A stretch of 64,000 nt of DNA from Halogeometricum rufum. GTDB taxonomy: Archaea > Halobacteriota > Halobacteria > Halobacteriales > Haloferacaceae. The notes beneath the pieces were generated by a model. The model saw nothing but the letters and a program-made list of their open reading frames with translations, did not search any database and had not been told where the DNA came from. Within the stretch, counting starts at the first letter, position 1; each line of letters starts with the position of its first letter. Shown one piece after another: positions 1 through 8,291 of this stretch. Both the position numbers and the translations under genes were made by a program. The DNA lies in NCBI RefSeq assembly GCF_900112175.1, contig NZ_FOYT01000004.1:186001-250000 (forward strand), given 5' to 3'.

Positions 1-302
1 ACTCGCGCGTGGAGACCATCTTCCGCGTCGTCGTCCCCCTCTCGTTGCCCGTCCTCGTCGCGACGTTCCTGTTCGCGTTCAAGATAGCGTGGAACGAGTA
101 CATCTTCGCGTCGGTGTTCCTCAAGTCGCAGGCAAAACTCACCCTGCCCATCGGCATCGAACAGATGAACGCCAACTTCTCGAACGTCTGGGGGCAGATC
201 ATGGCCGCGTCGTTCCTGACGACGCTTCCCATCATCGTGATGTTCCTCTACCTGGAGAAGTACATGGTCGAGGGACTCACCGCGGGGGCGGTGGAGGGCT
301 GA
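1..302 (+). CDS. Sugar ABC transporter permease, C-terminal part (MalG/UgpE type)
   Basis: This is the C-terminal 100 or so residues of an inner-membrane permease; the start lies before the window. The visible frame begins at base 3 with SRVETIFRVV followed by the PLSLPVL segment, which is the usual sequence just after the EAA loop that contacts the ATPase. Two hydrophobic segments follow, around residues 10-35 and 70-88 of the visible part, and the protein ends in a short polar tail, as in carbohydrate-uptake permeases of the MalG/UgpE group. The stop is three bases before the first ATPase gene, so the genes form one operon. The substrate cannot be read from this fragment; the neighbouring glycosidase and TrmB regulator suggest a sugar or oligosaccharide. 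Confidence 0.9.
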   Translation, partial: SRVETIFRVVVPLSLPVLVATFLFAFKIAWNEYIFASVFLKSQAKLTLPIGIEQMNANFSNVWGQIMAASFLTTLPIIVMFLYLEKYMVEGLTAGAVEG

Positions 303-305
303 CAG

Positions 306-1475
306 ATGCACGAGACTGCCTCAGACGCCGAGACGACGGCGCGCGACGACGGCCCGTACGACGGAACCGTGGTCGGCGAGACGGGCGGCGAGACGGTCAC
401 GTTGTCGTCGCTGACGAAGCGGTTCGGCGACGAGACGGCGGTGGACGGCGTGTCGCTCCCCGTCGAGGCGGGCGAGTTGGTCGTCCTGCTCGGCCCGTCG
501 GGGTGCGGGAAGACGACGACGCTCCGGATGATTGCGGGGTTAGAGAGCGTCACCGACGGCTCCGTCGCCATCGGCGACACGGACGTCTCCGAGGAACCGC
601 CGCAGGACCGCGACGTGGCGATGGTGTTCCAGAACTACGCGCTGTACCCCCACAAGACCGTCCGCCAGAACATCCGCTTCCCGTTGCGGAAGACCGACCT
701 CTCGGACGCCGAACAGACGGAGCGAATCGAGTCCACGGCGGCGTTGCTGGACATCACGGACCTCCTCGAGAAGGAACCGGCGGCGTTGAGCGGCGGTCAG
801 CGACAACGCGTCGCCATCGGACGCGCCATCGCCCGGGAGCCGTCGGTGCTGTTGATGGACGAACCGCTGTCGAACCTCGACGCCAAACTCCGCGTGCGGA
901 CGCGGTCCGAACTCCGGAGCCTCCAGCAGCGACTCGGCATCACGACGGTCTACGTCACCCACGACCAGGAGGAAGCGATGAGCATCGCCGACCGCATCGC
1001 CATCATGAACGACGGCGAAATCGAGCAGGTCGGGACGCCCGAGGAGGTGTACGAAGACCCCACGTCCGCGTTCATCGCCGACTTCCTCGGCGACCCGTCG
1101 ATGAACCTCCTCCCCACCGACGCCGCCCGGCGGTCGGCCGACGACGACGCACTCGACGCCGCTCTCGCCGCGGCCGTTCCCGACGAGGCGCGACGCGTCG
1201 GCGTCCGCCCTGAGAACCTCTACCTCGTGGACGACGCGGGGTCGGTCGTCGGCCCCGACGGCCCCGAGACGACCGCCGCCGTCCACGACTGCGAGGTGAC
1301 CGTGGTCGAGCCCATCGGTCGCGCCTACGAACTCACGCTGTCGACGCCGTCCGGTCCCGTCGTCGTCCGGGCGCGGACCGTCCCGGACGAACTCCGGGGG
1401 GAACCCCGAATCGGCGTCACGTACGACCCGGACGCGCTGTACGCGTTCGACGAGGACGGAGGACGAATCAGATGA
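306..1475 (+). CDS. Sugar ABC transporter ATP-binding protein (MalK/UgpC type), first copy
   Basis: A 389-residue cytoplasmic ATPase that would power sugar import through the upstream permease. Walker A is GPSGCGKTT at residues 63-71, the ABC signature LSGGQ is near 161-165, Walker B LLMDEP is near 181-186, and the H-loop lies in VTHDQEEA. The C-terminal 130 residues form a TOBE/MOBE-type regulatory region (VGVRPENLYL). An acidic N-terminal extension of about 28 residues precedes the domain; a start further inside is possible. The stop codon overlaps a 12-codon mini-frame that runs into the second ATPase gene, so the two ATPases are probably translated from one message. Confidence 0.93.
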   Translation: MHETASDAETTARDDGPYDGTVVGETGGETVTLSSLTKRFGDETAVDGVSLPVEAGELVVLLGPSGCGKTTTLRMIAGLESVTDGSVAIGDTDVSEEPPQDRDVAMVFQNYALYPHKTVRQNIRFPLRKTDLSDAEQTERIESTAALLDITDLLEKEPAALSGGQRQRVAIGRAIAREPSVLLMDEPLSNLDAKLRVRTRSELRSLQQRLGITTVYVTHDQEEAMSIADRIAIMNDGEIEQVGTPEEVYEDPTSAFIADFLGDPSMNLLPTDAARRSADDDALDAALAAAVPDEARRVGVRPENLYLVDDAGSVVGPDGPETTAAVHDCEVTVVEPIGRAYELTLSTPSGPVVVRARTVPDELRGEPRIGVTYDPDALYAFDEDGGRIR

Positions 1476-1510
1476 GCGACGACGCGAACGGCGGTGAGAA
1501 CGCATGGTAG
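1472..1510 (+). other. 12-codon mini-reading frame bridging two ATPase genes
   Basis: ATG at 1472 overlaps the stop of the first ATPase gene (ATGA). The frame encodes MSDDANGGENAW and stops at 1508-1510, just after the ATG (1504) of the second ATPase gene, which is in another frame. It overlaps both neighbours, so it could act as a translational coupler. It is very short and may be chance. Confidence 0.25.
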
Positions 1511-2649
1511 AACTCGTACTCGACGCGGTGACGAAGCGGTACGACGACGCACAGGGGACGGAGACGGCCGTCGACGACGTGTCGCTCTCCGTCGAAGACG
1601 AACTGCTCGTGTTGCTCGGCCCGTCGGGGTGCGGGAAGACGACGACGCTCCGCATGGTCGCCGGACTGGAGACGGTGACCGACGGCCGAATCGACATCGG
1701 GGGTCGCGACGTGACCGACCGGCACCCGAGCGACCGGTCGATAGCGATGGTGTTCCAGGACTACGGACTGTACACCATGATGTCCGTCGGGGAGAACATG
1801 GCCTACGGCCTGAAGCACTCGACCGACCTCTCGAAGGCCGAACGAGACGAGCGAGTCGAGTCGATGGCCGAGATGTTCGGCATCGAGGACCTGCTCGACC
1901 GCGACGTGACGGACCTCTCGGGCGGGCAGAAACAGCGCGTCGCCCTCGGCCGCGCGATGGTCCGCGAACCCGACGTGTTCCTGCTGGACGAACCGCTGGC
2001 GAGTCTGGACGCGAAGCTTCGCTCGCAGATGCGGACCGAACTCCAGCAGTTGCAGGAGGAGATGGACATCACGACGATGTACGTCACCCACGACCAGAAG
2101 GAGGCGATGACGATGGCCGACCGCGTCGCCGTGATGAACGACGGGGTGCTCAGACAGGTCGGCCCGCCCGAGGAGGTGTACGAGAACCCCGTCGACAGCT
2201 TCGTCGCCGACTTCCTCGGCAACCCGTCGATGAACCAGCTTCCGGCGACGGTCGACAGGCAGGGCGAGCGCTACGTCCTCAGGACGGACGTCGGCGACGG
2301 CCGCATCGCGTTCGCCTCGATTCCGCGCGAGGGGACCGACGCGGCCGACGGCGACCGAGTCACCGTCGGCGTCCGCCCGGAACATCTCAGACTGTCCGAC
2401 CCCGAGACCGCCGACTTCGACGCGACGGTGTCCGTCACCGAGTACCAGGGGAGCGACAACTTCGTCCACGTCGACGTCGGCGAGGTGGAACTCACCGCCG
2501 TCGTCTCGCCGTCGGTCCGACCCGAACCGGGCGAGACGGTGCCGGTCACGGTACCGGCGTCCGCCGTCCACGTGTTCGACGGCGAGACTGGCGAGTCCCT
2601 GCGGACCTCGCGCGAGTCGGACCCCCGGTCGAAGACCGTCCGCTCCTGA
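1504..2649 (+). CDS. Sugar ABC transporter ATP-binding protein (MalK/UgpC type), second copy
   Basis: A 381-residue paralogue of the preceding gene, with Walker A GPSGCGKTT at 39-47, signature LSGGQKQR near 139-146, Walker B FLLDEP and a C-terminal TOBE region with VGVRPEHL. It lacks the acidic N-terminal extension of the first copy. Two MalK-type ATPases side by side in one operon is unusual: many sugar ABC systems use a single ATPase as a homodimer, so a heterodimer, or service to a second transporter, is possible. Transcription ends against the convergent glycosidase gene. Confidence 0.93.
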   Translation: MVELVLDAVTKRYDDAQGTETAVDDVSLSVEDELLVLLGPSGCGKTTTLRMVAGLETVTDGRIDIGGRDVTDRHPSDRSIAMVFQDYGLYTMMSVGENMAYGLKHSTDLSKAERDERVESMAEMFGIEDLLDRDVTDLSGGQKQRVALGRAMVREPDVFLLDEPLASLDAKLRSQMRTELQQLQEEMDITTMYVTHDQKEAMTMADRVAVMNDGVLRQVGPPEEVYENPVDSFVADFLGNPSMNQLPATVDRQGERYVLRTDVGDGRIAFASIPREGTDAADGDRVTVGVRPEHLRLSDPETADFDATVSVTEYQGSDNFVHVDVGEVELTAVVSPSVRPEPGETVPVTVPASAVHVFDGETGESLRTSRESDPRSKTVRS

Positions 2650-2721
2650 CCCGACGTGCGACCGGTGTCGTCTCGGTCAGTATCGACCCGGCGGGCGTCT
2701 CCCCGGAGGATGTCCAGTCGC

Positions 2722-2805
2722 TCGGACGTTCAGAGCGGTCGGCCGAACGTCCAGAGCGGTCGATTGAGCCTCAGAACGGCCGTCCGAACCCTCAGAACGG
2801 CCGGT
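2722..2805. repeat. Four tandem copies of a roughly 21-base repeat
   Basis: The octamer CAGAGCGG or CAGAACGG begins at 2731, 2752, 2772 and 2793, with similar flanks (AACGTCCAGAGCGGTCG type), giving a period of 20-21 bases. The array fills the space between the convergent ATPase and glycosidase genes, and the last copy covers the glycosidase stop codon. It could contribute to bidirectional termination; no function is shown. Confidence 0.6.
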
Positions 2806-3718
2806 CGACGGTCGCGCGGCGGAGTTCGAAGCTCCCGTCCTCGCGGGCGACTTCCGCGAACAGTTCCCAGTCGTCCTCGCGTCTGCGCACGTCGAGATAC
2901 CGGCAGGTGCCGAACGTCGACAGTCCGGTTTGTCGGTCGGCGGCGGGCGAGGCGTAGAGCGGGCCGTCCGGGCAGGTGTCGGTGAACGTCTTCAGGTCCG
3001 TCGTCACGGCCATCCCCGTCCGAAGGTTCCACGTGCGCCCCTCGTCGGCCACGCCGCTCCCGTCGTAGAACACGAGCCACGCGGGCGCGTCGGGCGCGGG
3101 GACGACCGTCGAGACGCGCGTGTGGTGGTCGTGCCAGTACCCCCGTTCGAGGACTGGGTTGTTCGCGGCGCGCGTCCACGTCTCGCCGTCGACGCTGGTG
3201 GCGAGGTGCGCCTGTTCGGAGAGGCCGTCTGCCCCGGCGTAGAACATGTAGTAGCGGCCGCCGACGGTCAGTATCGTCGGGTCCTTGACGACGCCGGCGT
3301 CGGTCCCGCCGGGGGCGGGACGGAGGACGGGGCGAGCGGTCGTCGGGTCGACCGATTCGACCGAGGGCGCGTCGGCGCACTTGCGAATCGTCCAGTCGTT
3401 CCCGCCGCGGTCGACCGGCAGGTAGAGTTGGACGTCGCCGGTCCGCGGGTGCGTCACGAGCGACGGGCGTTCGATGCTGACGACGCCCAACTGCTCGGCC
3501 GTCACCGTCAGCACCGCCTCCCCGACGCCGTCGTCGTACGCGTAGACGGTGACGCGGTGCCCCCGTCGGTCCGGGTCGCGTTCGCGGACCGCGAGGTAGG
3601 CGTCGTCGCCGTGGTCGTACGCGCACGGGGCGCCGACCCAGTTCCCCTCGCCCGTCGCGTCGGGCGAGAGGAGCGTCTCCGCGTCGCCGAAGTCGACCGC
3701 CGGCGGTGTCGCGTGCAT
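2792..3718 (-). CDS. Five-bladed beta-propeller glycosidase-like protein (GH43/GH32/GH130-type fold)
   Basis: A 308-residue protein with no signal peptide, so probably cytoplasmic. The repeated pattern of an Asp-containing blade start (KDPTIL then GGRYYMFYAG), the ATSVDGETWTR blade and the VFYDGSG segment are typical of the GH43/GH32/GH62/GH130 propeller superfamily, which hydrolyse or phosphorolyse sugar chains. The exact family and substrate cannot be assigned. The start at 3718 (MHATPP) is preferred over 3733 because an AT-rich TATA-like box lies about 30 bases upstream, fitting a leaderless message. The gene is divergent from a TrmB regulator and convergent with sugar-transport genes, so it probably processes the imported sugar. 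Confidence 0.8.
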   Translation of the reverse strand: MHATPPAVDFGDAETLLSPDATGEGNWVGAPCAYDHGDDAYLAVRERDPDRRGHRVTVYAYDDGVGEAVLTVTAEQLGVVSIERPSLVTHPRTGDVQLYLPVDRGGNDWTIRKCADAPSVESVDPTTARPVLRPAPGGTDAGVVKDPTILTVGGRYYMFYAGADGLSEQAHLATSVDGETWTRAANNPVLERGYWHDHHTRVSTVVPAPDAPAWLVFYDGSGVADEGRTWNLRTGMAVTTDLKTFTDTCPDGPLYASPAADRQTGLSTFGTCRYLDVRRREDDWELFAEVAREDGSFELRRATVDRPF

Positions 3719-3743
3719 GAAACAAGACAACAACTCGCAGGGG

Positions 3744-3753
3744 TTATAATTTA
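3744..3753 (-). promoter_or_regulatory. TATA-like box of the glycosidase gene
   Basis: On the minus strand this reads TAAATTATAA, centred about 30 bases from the ATG at 3718. It is the only AT-rich stretch in the divergent intergenic region and supports the shorter, leaderless start. Confidence 0.55.
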
Positions 3754-3807
3754 CTGCGGCGTCTACGGAGTCGTGACGATGCGCAGCGAACGAGGGGGAC
3801 GACGAGG

Positions 3808-4875
3808 ATGAACGAGCACGAACTGCTGCAGGAACTGGAGGACCTCGGGTTGACCGAGTACCAGTCGAGGACGTACCTCGCGGCCGTGCGCGCCGGAGAG
3901 GCGCGCCCGAGCGAACTGGTCGACGACTCCGGCGTCCCGCAGGGCCGAATCTACGGCGTCATCGACACGCTCGAAGAGATGGGTCTCGTGGAGGTGCGCG
4001 CGGGGCCGCAGGGCAAGGAGGTGAGCGCGCCGTCGCCGAAAGTCGTCCTCGACGACCTCAAGCGGCGGCGCATCGACGACCTGACCGAGACGGTGTCGTC
4101 CGTCGCGACCGGACTCGAAGAACTCCACCACCGCTCGGACGGAGAGCCGCGGAGTTTCGTCTCGATGGTCAAGCGCGACGAGACGGCGCTCCGACACGCC
4201 CGGCGGGCGATAGACGCGGCGGAGTACTGGCTGACCGTCTGCCTGCCCGACGAGCGCTACGTCGAACTCGAACCGCACCTCCTCGAAGCCGCGGACCGGG
4301 GCGTCACCGTCCGCGTGCTGTTCATCGGGACGGACCCCGACGAGGTGGGTCGGACGTTCCCGGACCGGTTCCACATCCGTCACCGCGCCGCCGCCGACAC
4401 GTTCGTCGTCGCCGACCGGACGTACGGCATCTTCTCCAGCAAACACCCGGTTCAGGACCGACAGCCGTACATCATCACCCAGGAGCCGAACCTCGTCCTC
4501 CTGTTTCAGAACTACGGCGAGCAGGTGTGGCACGCTTCGCGAGTCGTCCAGACGTCGCCCTCGTTCCCGCGCCGGTACCTCGACCCGTGGCGAACGGTCA
4601 TCGACCTCGGGGAGCGATTCGAGGCCGGCGAGGAGTTCTCGGCCGTCGTCGAGGGGCGGCGGACGGGACACCGCGAACGCGGGCGCTGGGCGGGCCCAAT
4701 CGTCGAGTACGACGTGGGCGGGCCGGCGGACGTGGACTACACGAACTCGCCGCCGACGTACGCCACGCTGACCGTCGAGACGGACGACGAGACGGTGAAG
4801 GTCGGCGGTTGGAAGGCGACGTTCGAGGACGTGGCCGCGAGGGGAATCGAGGTGCGGACGGGCGACGACGAGTAG
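3808..4875 (+). CDS. TrmB family sugar-responsive transcriptional regulator
   Basis: A 355-residue regulator. Residues 1-100 form a winged helix (LGLTEYQSRTYLAAV, then a recognition region ending GRIYGVIDTLEEMGLVEV), followed by a coiled stretch and a C-terminal TrmB sugar-binding region of about 230 residues. Members of this family bind sugars and control uptake and glycolytic genes in haloarchaea and Thermococcales. It is divergent from the glycosidase gene and next to the sugar ABC operon, so it probably regulates both. Its stop is four bases from the convergent rhomboid gene. Confidence 0.92.
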   Translation: MNEHELLQELEDLGLTEYQSRTYLAAVRAGEARPSELVDDSGVPQGRIYGVIDTLEEMGLVEVRAGPQGKEVSAPSPKVVLDDLKRRRIDDLTETVSSVATGLEELHHRSDGEPRSFVSMVKRDETALRHARRAIDAAEYWLTVCLPDERYVELEPHLLEAADRGVTVRVLFIGTDPDEVGRTFPDRFHIRHRAAADTFVVADRTYGIFSSKHPVQDRQPYIITQEPNLVLLFQNYGEQVWHASRVVQTSPSFPRRYLDPWRTVIDLGERFEAGEEFSAVVEGRRTGHRERGRWAGPIVEYDVGGPADVDYTNSPPTYATLTVETDDETVKVGGWKATFEDVAARGIEVRTGDDE

Positions 4876-4879
4876 CGCG

Positions 4880-5506
4880 TCACGCCGGTCGGCGCGGACC
4901 GGCTCGGAGCAGTCGCAGGCGACCGGCGACCAGTCCCATCGCCGCCCCCGCGAAGTGCGCGACCAGCGCGCTCCCGGGTGCGCTGAACAGGACGGTCAAG
5001 GCGAGGGCCGCGAGGGCGACGGCGACGACGACGACGCGTGCCGGCAGTCGGAGTCGGTCGAGGACCGCGCTCGACGCCGGGTTGGCCGACAGCACGTACC
5101 CGACGAGTGCGAACGCCGCGCCACTCGACCCGAGCACCCCCGCCCGGACGCCGAACAGGCCGGCCGTCCAGACGTGCGCGAGACCAGCGAGCACGCCCGT
5201 GACGACGAAGAACGCGTGGAACCGGAGTCGCGTCGTCGTCAGCGAGACGAGCGACCCCGCCAGCAGGACGACGACGGCGTTCGAGAGGAGGTGCCCCGGG
5301 CCGGCGTGCGCGTAGACGCTGGTGACGAGCGTCCACGGCGGGAGGAGGACGGGCGGCGCGAGGGCGAACAGGCCGACGAGACCGACGACCGACGCCGCCC
5401 ACGACAGGAGGGAAACGACGAGCATGGCCGCGAGCGTCTCCACCACGGGGTTGCGGCTGAGGGACCGCGAGCGCCGGTCTCGGCGGGGGTCGGACGCGAG
5501 CGACAT
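4880..5506 (-). CDS. Rhomboid family intramembrane serine protease
   Basis: A 208-residue polytopic membrane protein with about six hydrophobic segments. The active-site motif GSSG places the nucleophile at Ser128, and the partner His184 is in HFAGAAMG of the last helix. The HxxxN motif (GHLLSN, His72 and Asn76) of the second helix is present, so the catalytic dyad looks intact. The start at MSLASD is chosen because the upstream extension is basic, low-complexity sequence. Substrates are unknown. It faces the divergent subtilase gene across 89 bases. Confidence 0.9.
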   Translation of the reverse strand: MSLASDPRRDRRSRSLSRNPVVETLAAMLVVSLLSWAASVVGLVGLFALAPPVLLPPWTLVTSVYAHAGPGHLLSNAVVVLLAGSLVSLTTTRLRFHAFFVVTGVLAGLAHVWTAGLFGVRAGVLGSSGAAFALVGYVLSANPASSAVLDRLRLPARVVVVAVALAALALTVLFSAPGSALVAHFAGAAMGLVAGRLRLLRAGPRRPA

Positions 5507-5573
5507 GGGTTCGCTCCACTCTCGGGGGCGTCGGCGCAAAGAGCTTCGCACCTCCGACCCCCGGCGTTTTTCT

Positions 5574-5592
5574 TGATTGCTACCAACAATCA
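5574..5592. promoter_or_regulatory. Inverted repeat ahead of the subtilase start
   Basis: TGATTG and CAATCA form perfect 6-base arms around a 7-base spacer (CTACCAA). The repeat ends three bases before the ATG at 5596, and a T-rich stretch (5566-5573) that could serve as TATA box lies just before it. A protein bound here would cover the expected transcription start of a leaderless message. Confidence 0.45.
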
Positions 5593-5595
5593 CAC

Positions 5596-6624
5596 ATGTT
5601 CGAGATTCGGACCGACCCGCAGATAACGACCGGACGAACCGGCGGCGTGGTCACGGTCTCAGACATCCGCGCGATACACGGGCTGCCCGACCCCGCTTCG
5701 GACGACGCGCCCTCCGGCGCGGGCCTCACCGTCGCCGTGATGGACTCCGGCGTCGACGAGAGCCACGAGGTGTTCGACGGTATCGAGGTCGAACACCACA
5801 ACTTCACCGGCGCGCCCGACGAACCGTACGACGACGTGGGGCACGGAACGGCCGTCGCCGGCCTCATCGCCCAACTGTCGCCCGGCATCGAGCGCATCGT
5901 CGACCTCCGCATCTTCGGAAAGAGCGGGAGCGGCAACAGCAAGCCGATATTCGACGCGTACGACTGGGCGCGGTCGCACGCCGACGAACTCGCCACCATC
6001 AACCTCTCGTGGGGGTCCAGCGAGCGGAATCGCGAAATCGACCACGAGCACACCCGCCTGATGAACGCCGGGGTGCAGGACGTCGTCTCGGCGGGGAACA
6101 CCGGCGAGACGAGCGGCAGTCCGGCCACCGCGATGGACGCCTACGGAATCGGCGCCATGACCGAGGAGCGAGAGCTGACGCGGTTCAGCAGTTACAATCC
6201 CGGGGCCGTCGAGAACCCCGACACCGTGGCGCTGGGGAAGGACGTCCGCCTCCCGCGTGCGACGGACACCTCGCTGGGGACCGTTCTCGACGACGACTAC
6301 GTGAAGGCCAGCGGGACGAGTTTCAGCGCCCCTATCGCCACCGCGGCGATGAACCTCTTCGTCGAGGTGCGGAAGCGAGCGTCGGAACTCCCCTTCGAGC
6401 GCACGGCGGTGGACATCCCGGGGACGCCGGAGGACGTCCACGGCTACATCCGCTACGACCGCGCGGTCGAGTCGGACGCCGCCGGTGCCGAGGTGGAACT
6501 GTTCGACCTGCCCTTCACCGACTACGAGGGCGTGGCGCTCCCGGCCGGGTGGGCGAACGGGGCGACCCGCGCGGTCCTCGAACGGGAGAGCGACCGGGAG
6601 ACGGTGGTCCGGTTCGAGCGGTGA
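5596..6624 (+). CDS. Subtilisin-like serine protease (peptidase S8), no signal peptide
   Basis: A 342-residue S8 peptidase. The catalytic triad is visible: Asp50 in VMDSGVDESH, His83 in GHGTAVAG and Ser242 in SGTSFSAP, with the oxyanion Asn in SAGNTG. The N-terminus (MFEIRTDPQI) is neither a Sec nor a Tat signal and there is no long propeptide, so the enzyme probably stays in the cytoplasm, unlike secreted halolysins. The last 80 residues form a small beta-rich tail. It is divergent from the rhomboid protease gene. Confidence 0.9.
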   Translation: MFEIRTDPQITTGRTGGVVTVSDIRAIHGLPDPASDDAPSGAGLTVAVMDSGVDESHEVFDGIEVEHHNFTGAPDEPYDDVGHGTAVAGLIAQLSPGIERIVDLRIFGKSGSGNSKPIFDAYDWARSHADELATINLSWGSSERNREIDHEHTRLMNAGVQDVVSAGNTGETSGSPATAMDAYGIGAMTEERELTRFSSYNPGAVENPDTVALGKDVRLPRATDTSLGTVLDDDYVKASGTSFSAPIATAAMNLFVEVRKRASELPFERTAVDIPGTPEDVHGYIRYDRAVESDAAGAEVELFDLPFTDYEGVALPAGWANGATRAVLERESDRETVVRFER

Positions 6625-6723
6625 TGGGACGCGACGGCGAGAATCGAGAGCGGAGGAGACAGCAGCACGTGAGAAATCGTATCGCTCGACGAAGATTCGA
6701 GCCGTCCGCGAGAGACGAGCCCG

Positions 6724-7344
6724 CTACGACGCGCCGGGAGTCCGCCCGAGGCCGCGGCGGCCCGACCGGGTCAGGAGGACGTGGTAGCTGAGGACGCCCA
6801 CGGCGACGCCCGCGAGAGCGCCGAAGGGGATGCCGACGACCATCGACGGCCAGATGTACGGGTCGAGGAGCGCCGTCACTCCGAGACCGACGCCGACGAA
6901 CGTGACGACGGCGGCGAGGACGCTCGCGAAGACGGGGACGGCGCGCGGCCGGGACTCCCCGTCGCCGGCGTCGACGCGCGCGGCGCGTTCGGCCCTGTCG
7001 GCCTCGACCACGGCACCCAGCGCGCCGCCGACGGCGGCGACGACGGTCCAGAGCGCGCCGGCCAAGAGGAGGCCGAGGACCGGGACGCCGCCGACGGTGC
7101 CGACGTCGAGGTTCGCCACGGCGACGCCCAGCGAGAGGATGCTCGCGACGACGGCGACGGCGAGGCCGACGATGCCGCCGACGAGCGCGCCGCGCCGAGT
7201 CCCCGCCCGTTCGAGGTAGCCCGCCACCCCGCCTCCGATGAGGGGCGCGACGAGCGAGACGAACGGGACGTAACTCGCAAGGAGTCCGACGAGGACGCCG
7301 AGGGAGACGTTACGACCGGTTCTACGAGTGAAGATGGTGCTCAT
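6724..7344 (-). CDS. Haloarchaeal multi-helix membrane protein (DUF5518-like)
   Basis: A 206-residue protein with about six hydrophobic helices and Gly-rich turns. The segment LIGGGVAGYLERAGTRRGAL near residues 35-54 resembles haloarchaeal DUF5518 membrane proteins. No catalytic or transport motif is visible and the function is unknown. It is transcribed towards the subtilase gene, about 100 bases away. Confidence 0.7.
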   Translation of the reverse strand: MSTIFTRRTGRNVSLGVLVGLLASYVPFVSLVAPLIGGGVAGYLERAGTRRGALVGGIVGLAVAVVASILSLGVAVANLDVGTVGGVPVLGLLLAGALWTVVAAVGGALGAVVEADRAERAARVDAGDGESRPRAVPVFASVLAAVVTFVGVGLGVTALLDPYIWPSMVVGIPFGALAGVAVGVLSYHVLLTRSGRRGLGRTPGAS

Positions 7345-7472
7345 GAGAGATAGTACGTCCGCTGTGGGCCACTCCTTGTCGATGGTTCTCGCACCGAGAG
7401 AGACGGGGTCGGCGGGACCCGCGTGGGTATGCGAAAGAAGCGAAAGAAGAGAACGCGGTCAGCGGGTCGGCG

Positions 7473-8267
7473 TCACCGAAGCCGACGCACCGCGAACAGT
7501 GCTGCTGCCAGCGCCGCCAAGACGGCCCCGGCGGCCCACGCGGAGACGCCGCCGACGCCGAACGGAATCGGCGAGGCGCTCGGCACCGACTCCGCCGACC
7601 CGTCGGCCGCGTCCGGCGTGGCCGCGGCCGCGTCGTCGGCGTTCTCCGGCGCGTCCGTCGCCGTCCCGTCCGCGGCGTCGGCCGCCGTGGCGCCGGTCGA
7701 CTCGTCGGGCGCCGAATCTGCCCCACCGACCGTGTCGGCGGGCGTGGTGGTCGCGTCGGCGACGGTCACCGACGCCGACCGACTCTCGACGGGGTATCGC
7801 GACCCGTCCTCCGCGCCGAGCGCCGACACGGAGACGGAGACGTCCGTCGTTCCGGGGGCGGCGCCGGAGAGCGTCACCGCCGCGATGGTCACCGTCCCGG
7901 CGTCGTCGGTGTCCAACAGCGCCGCGTTCAGTCGGGCGCGCGAGCCGTTCGACGACACGTTCACGGTCTGTAGTCCGGGGTCACCGACGAGTTGCACGTC
8001 GGTGATGGTCGCGACGGACGGGTCCGAGAGGCCGACCACGAGGTCGTACGCGCCGACGCCGCCGTCGACGTTGTCGACGACGACGCGGACCGTAGTCGTC
8101 TCCGAGACGGCCACGCGGTCGTTCGACGCGTCCAACTGCACCGTCGTCGCACTCGCGGCGCCCGTCGTCGCGCCCACCGTCGCGGCCGAGACGGCCACGC
8201 AGAGGACGAACGCGACGGCGGCGACGCGTGCGAGGCCGCCGACCGTACCCCGAAGCGAGTTCAGCAT
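7473..8267 (-). CDS. Membrane-anchored cohesin-domain surface protein
   Basis: A 264-residue exported protein. Residues 1-37 form a Sec-type signal, and residues 38-180 form one cohesin-like beta-sandwich (VDNVDGGVGAYDLVVGLSDP, then a TVTIAAVTLSG strand). A disordered Ala/Asp/Thr-rich linker spans about 181-230, and residues 235-262 form a membrane helix ending in basic residues (VRRLR). The domain is clearly homologous to the two cohesin-like domains of the next gene upstream. Cohesins bind dockerins, and this protein has the layout of an anchoring scaffoldin: one outward-facing cohesin tethered to the cell. It is last of three genes on this strand, 24 bases from its neighbour. Confidence 0.82.
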   Translation of the reverse strand: MLNSLRGTVGGLARVAAVAFVLCVAVSAATVGATTGAASATTVQLDASNDRVAVSETTTVRVVVDNVDGGVGAYDLVVGLSDPSVATITDVQLVGDPGLQTVNVSSNGSRARLNAALLDTDDAGTVTIAAVTLSGAAPGTTDVSVSVSALGAEDGSRYPVESRSASVTVADATTTPADTVGGADSAPDESTGATAADAADGTATDAPENADDAAAATPDAADGSAESVPSASPIPFGVGGVSAWAAGAVLAALAAALFAVRRLR

Positions 8268-8291
8268 CGTGGGACCTCCCCGGTCATGAGT

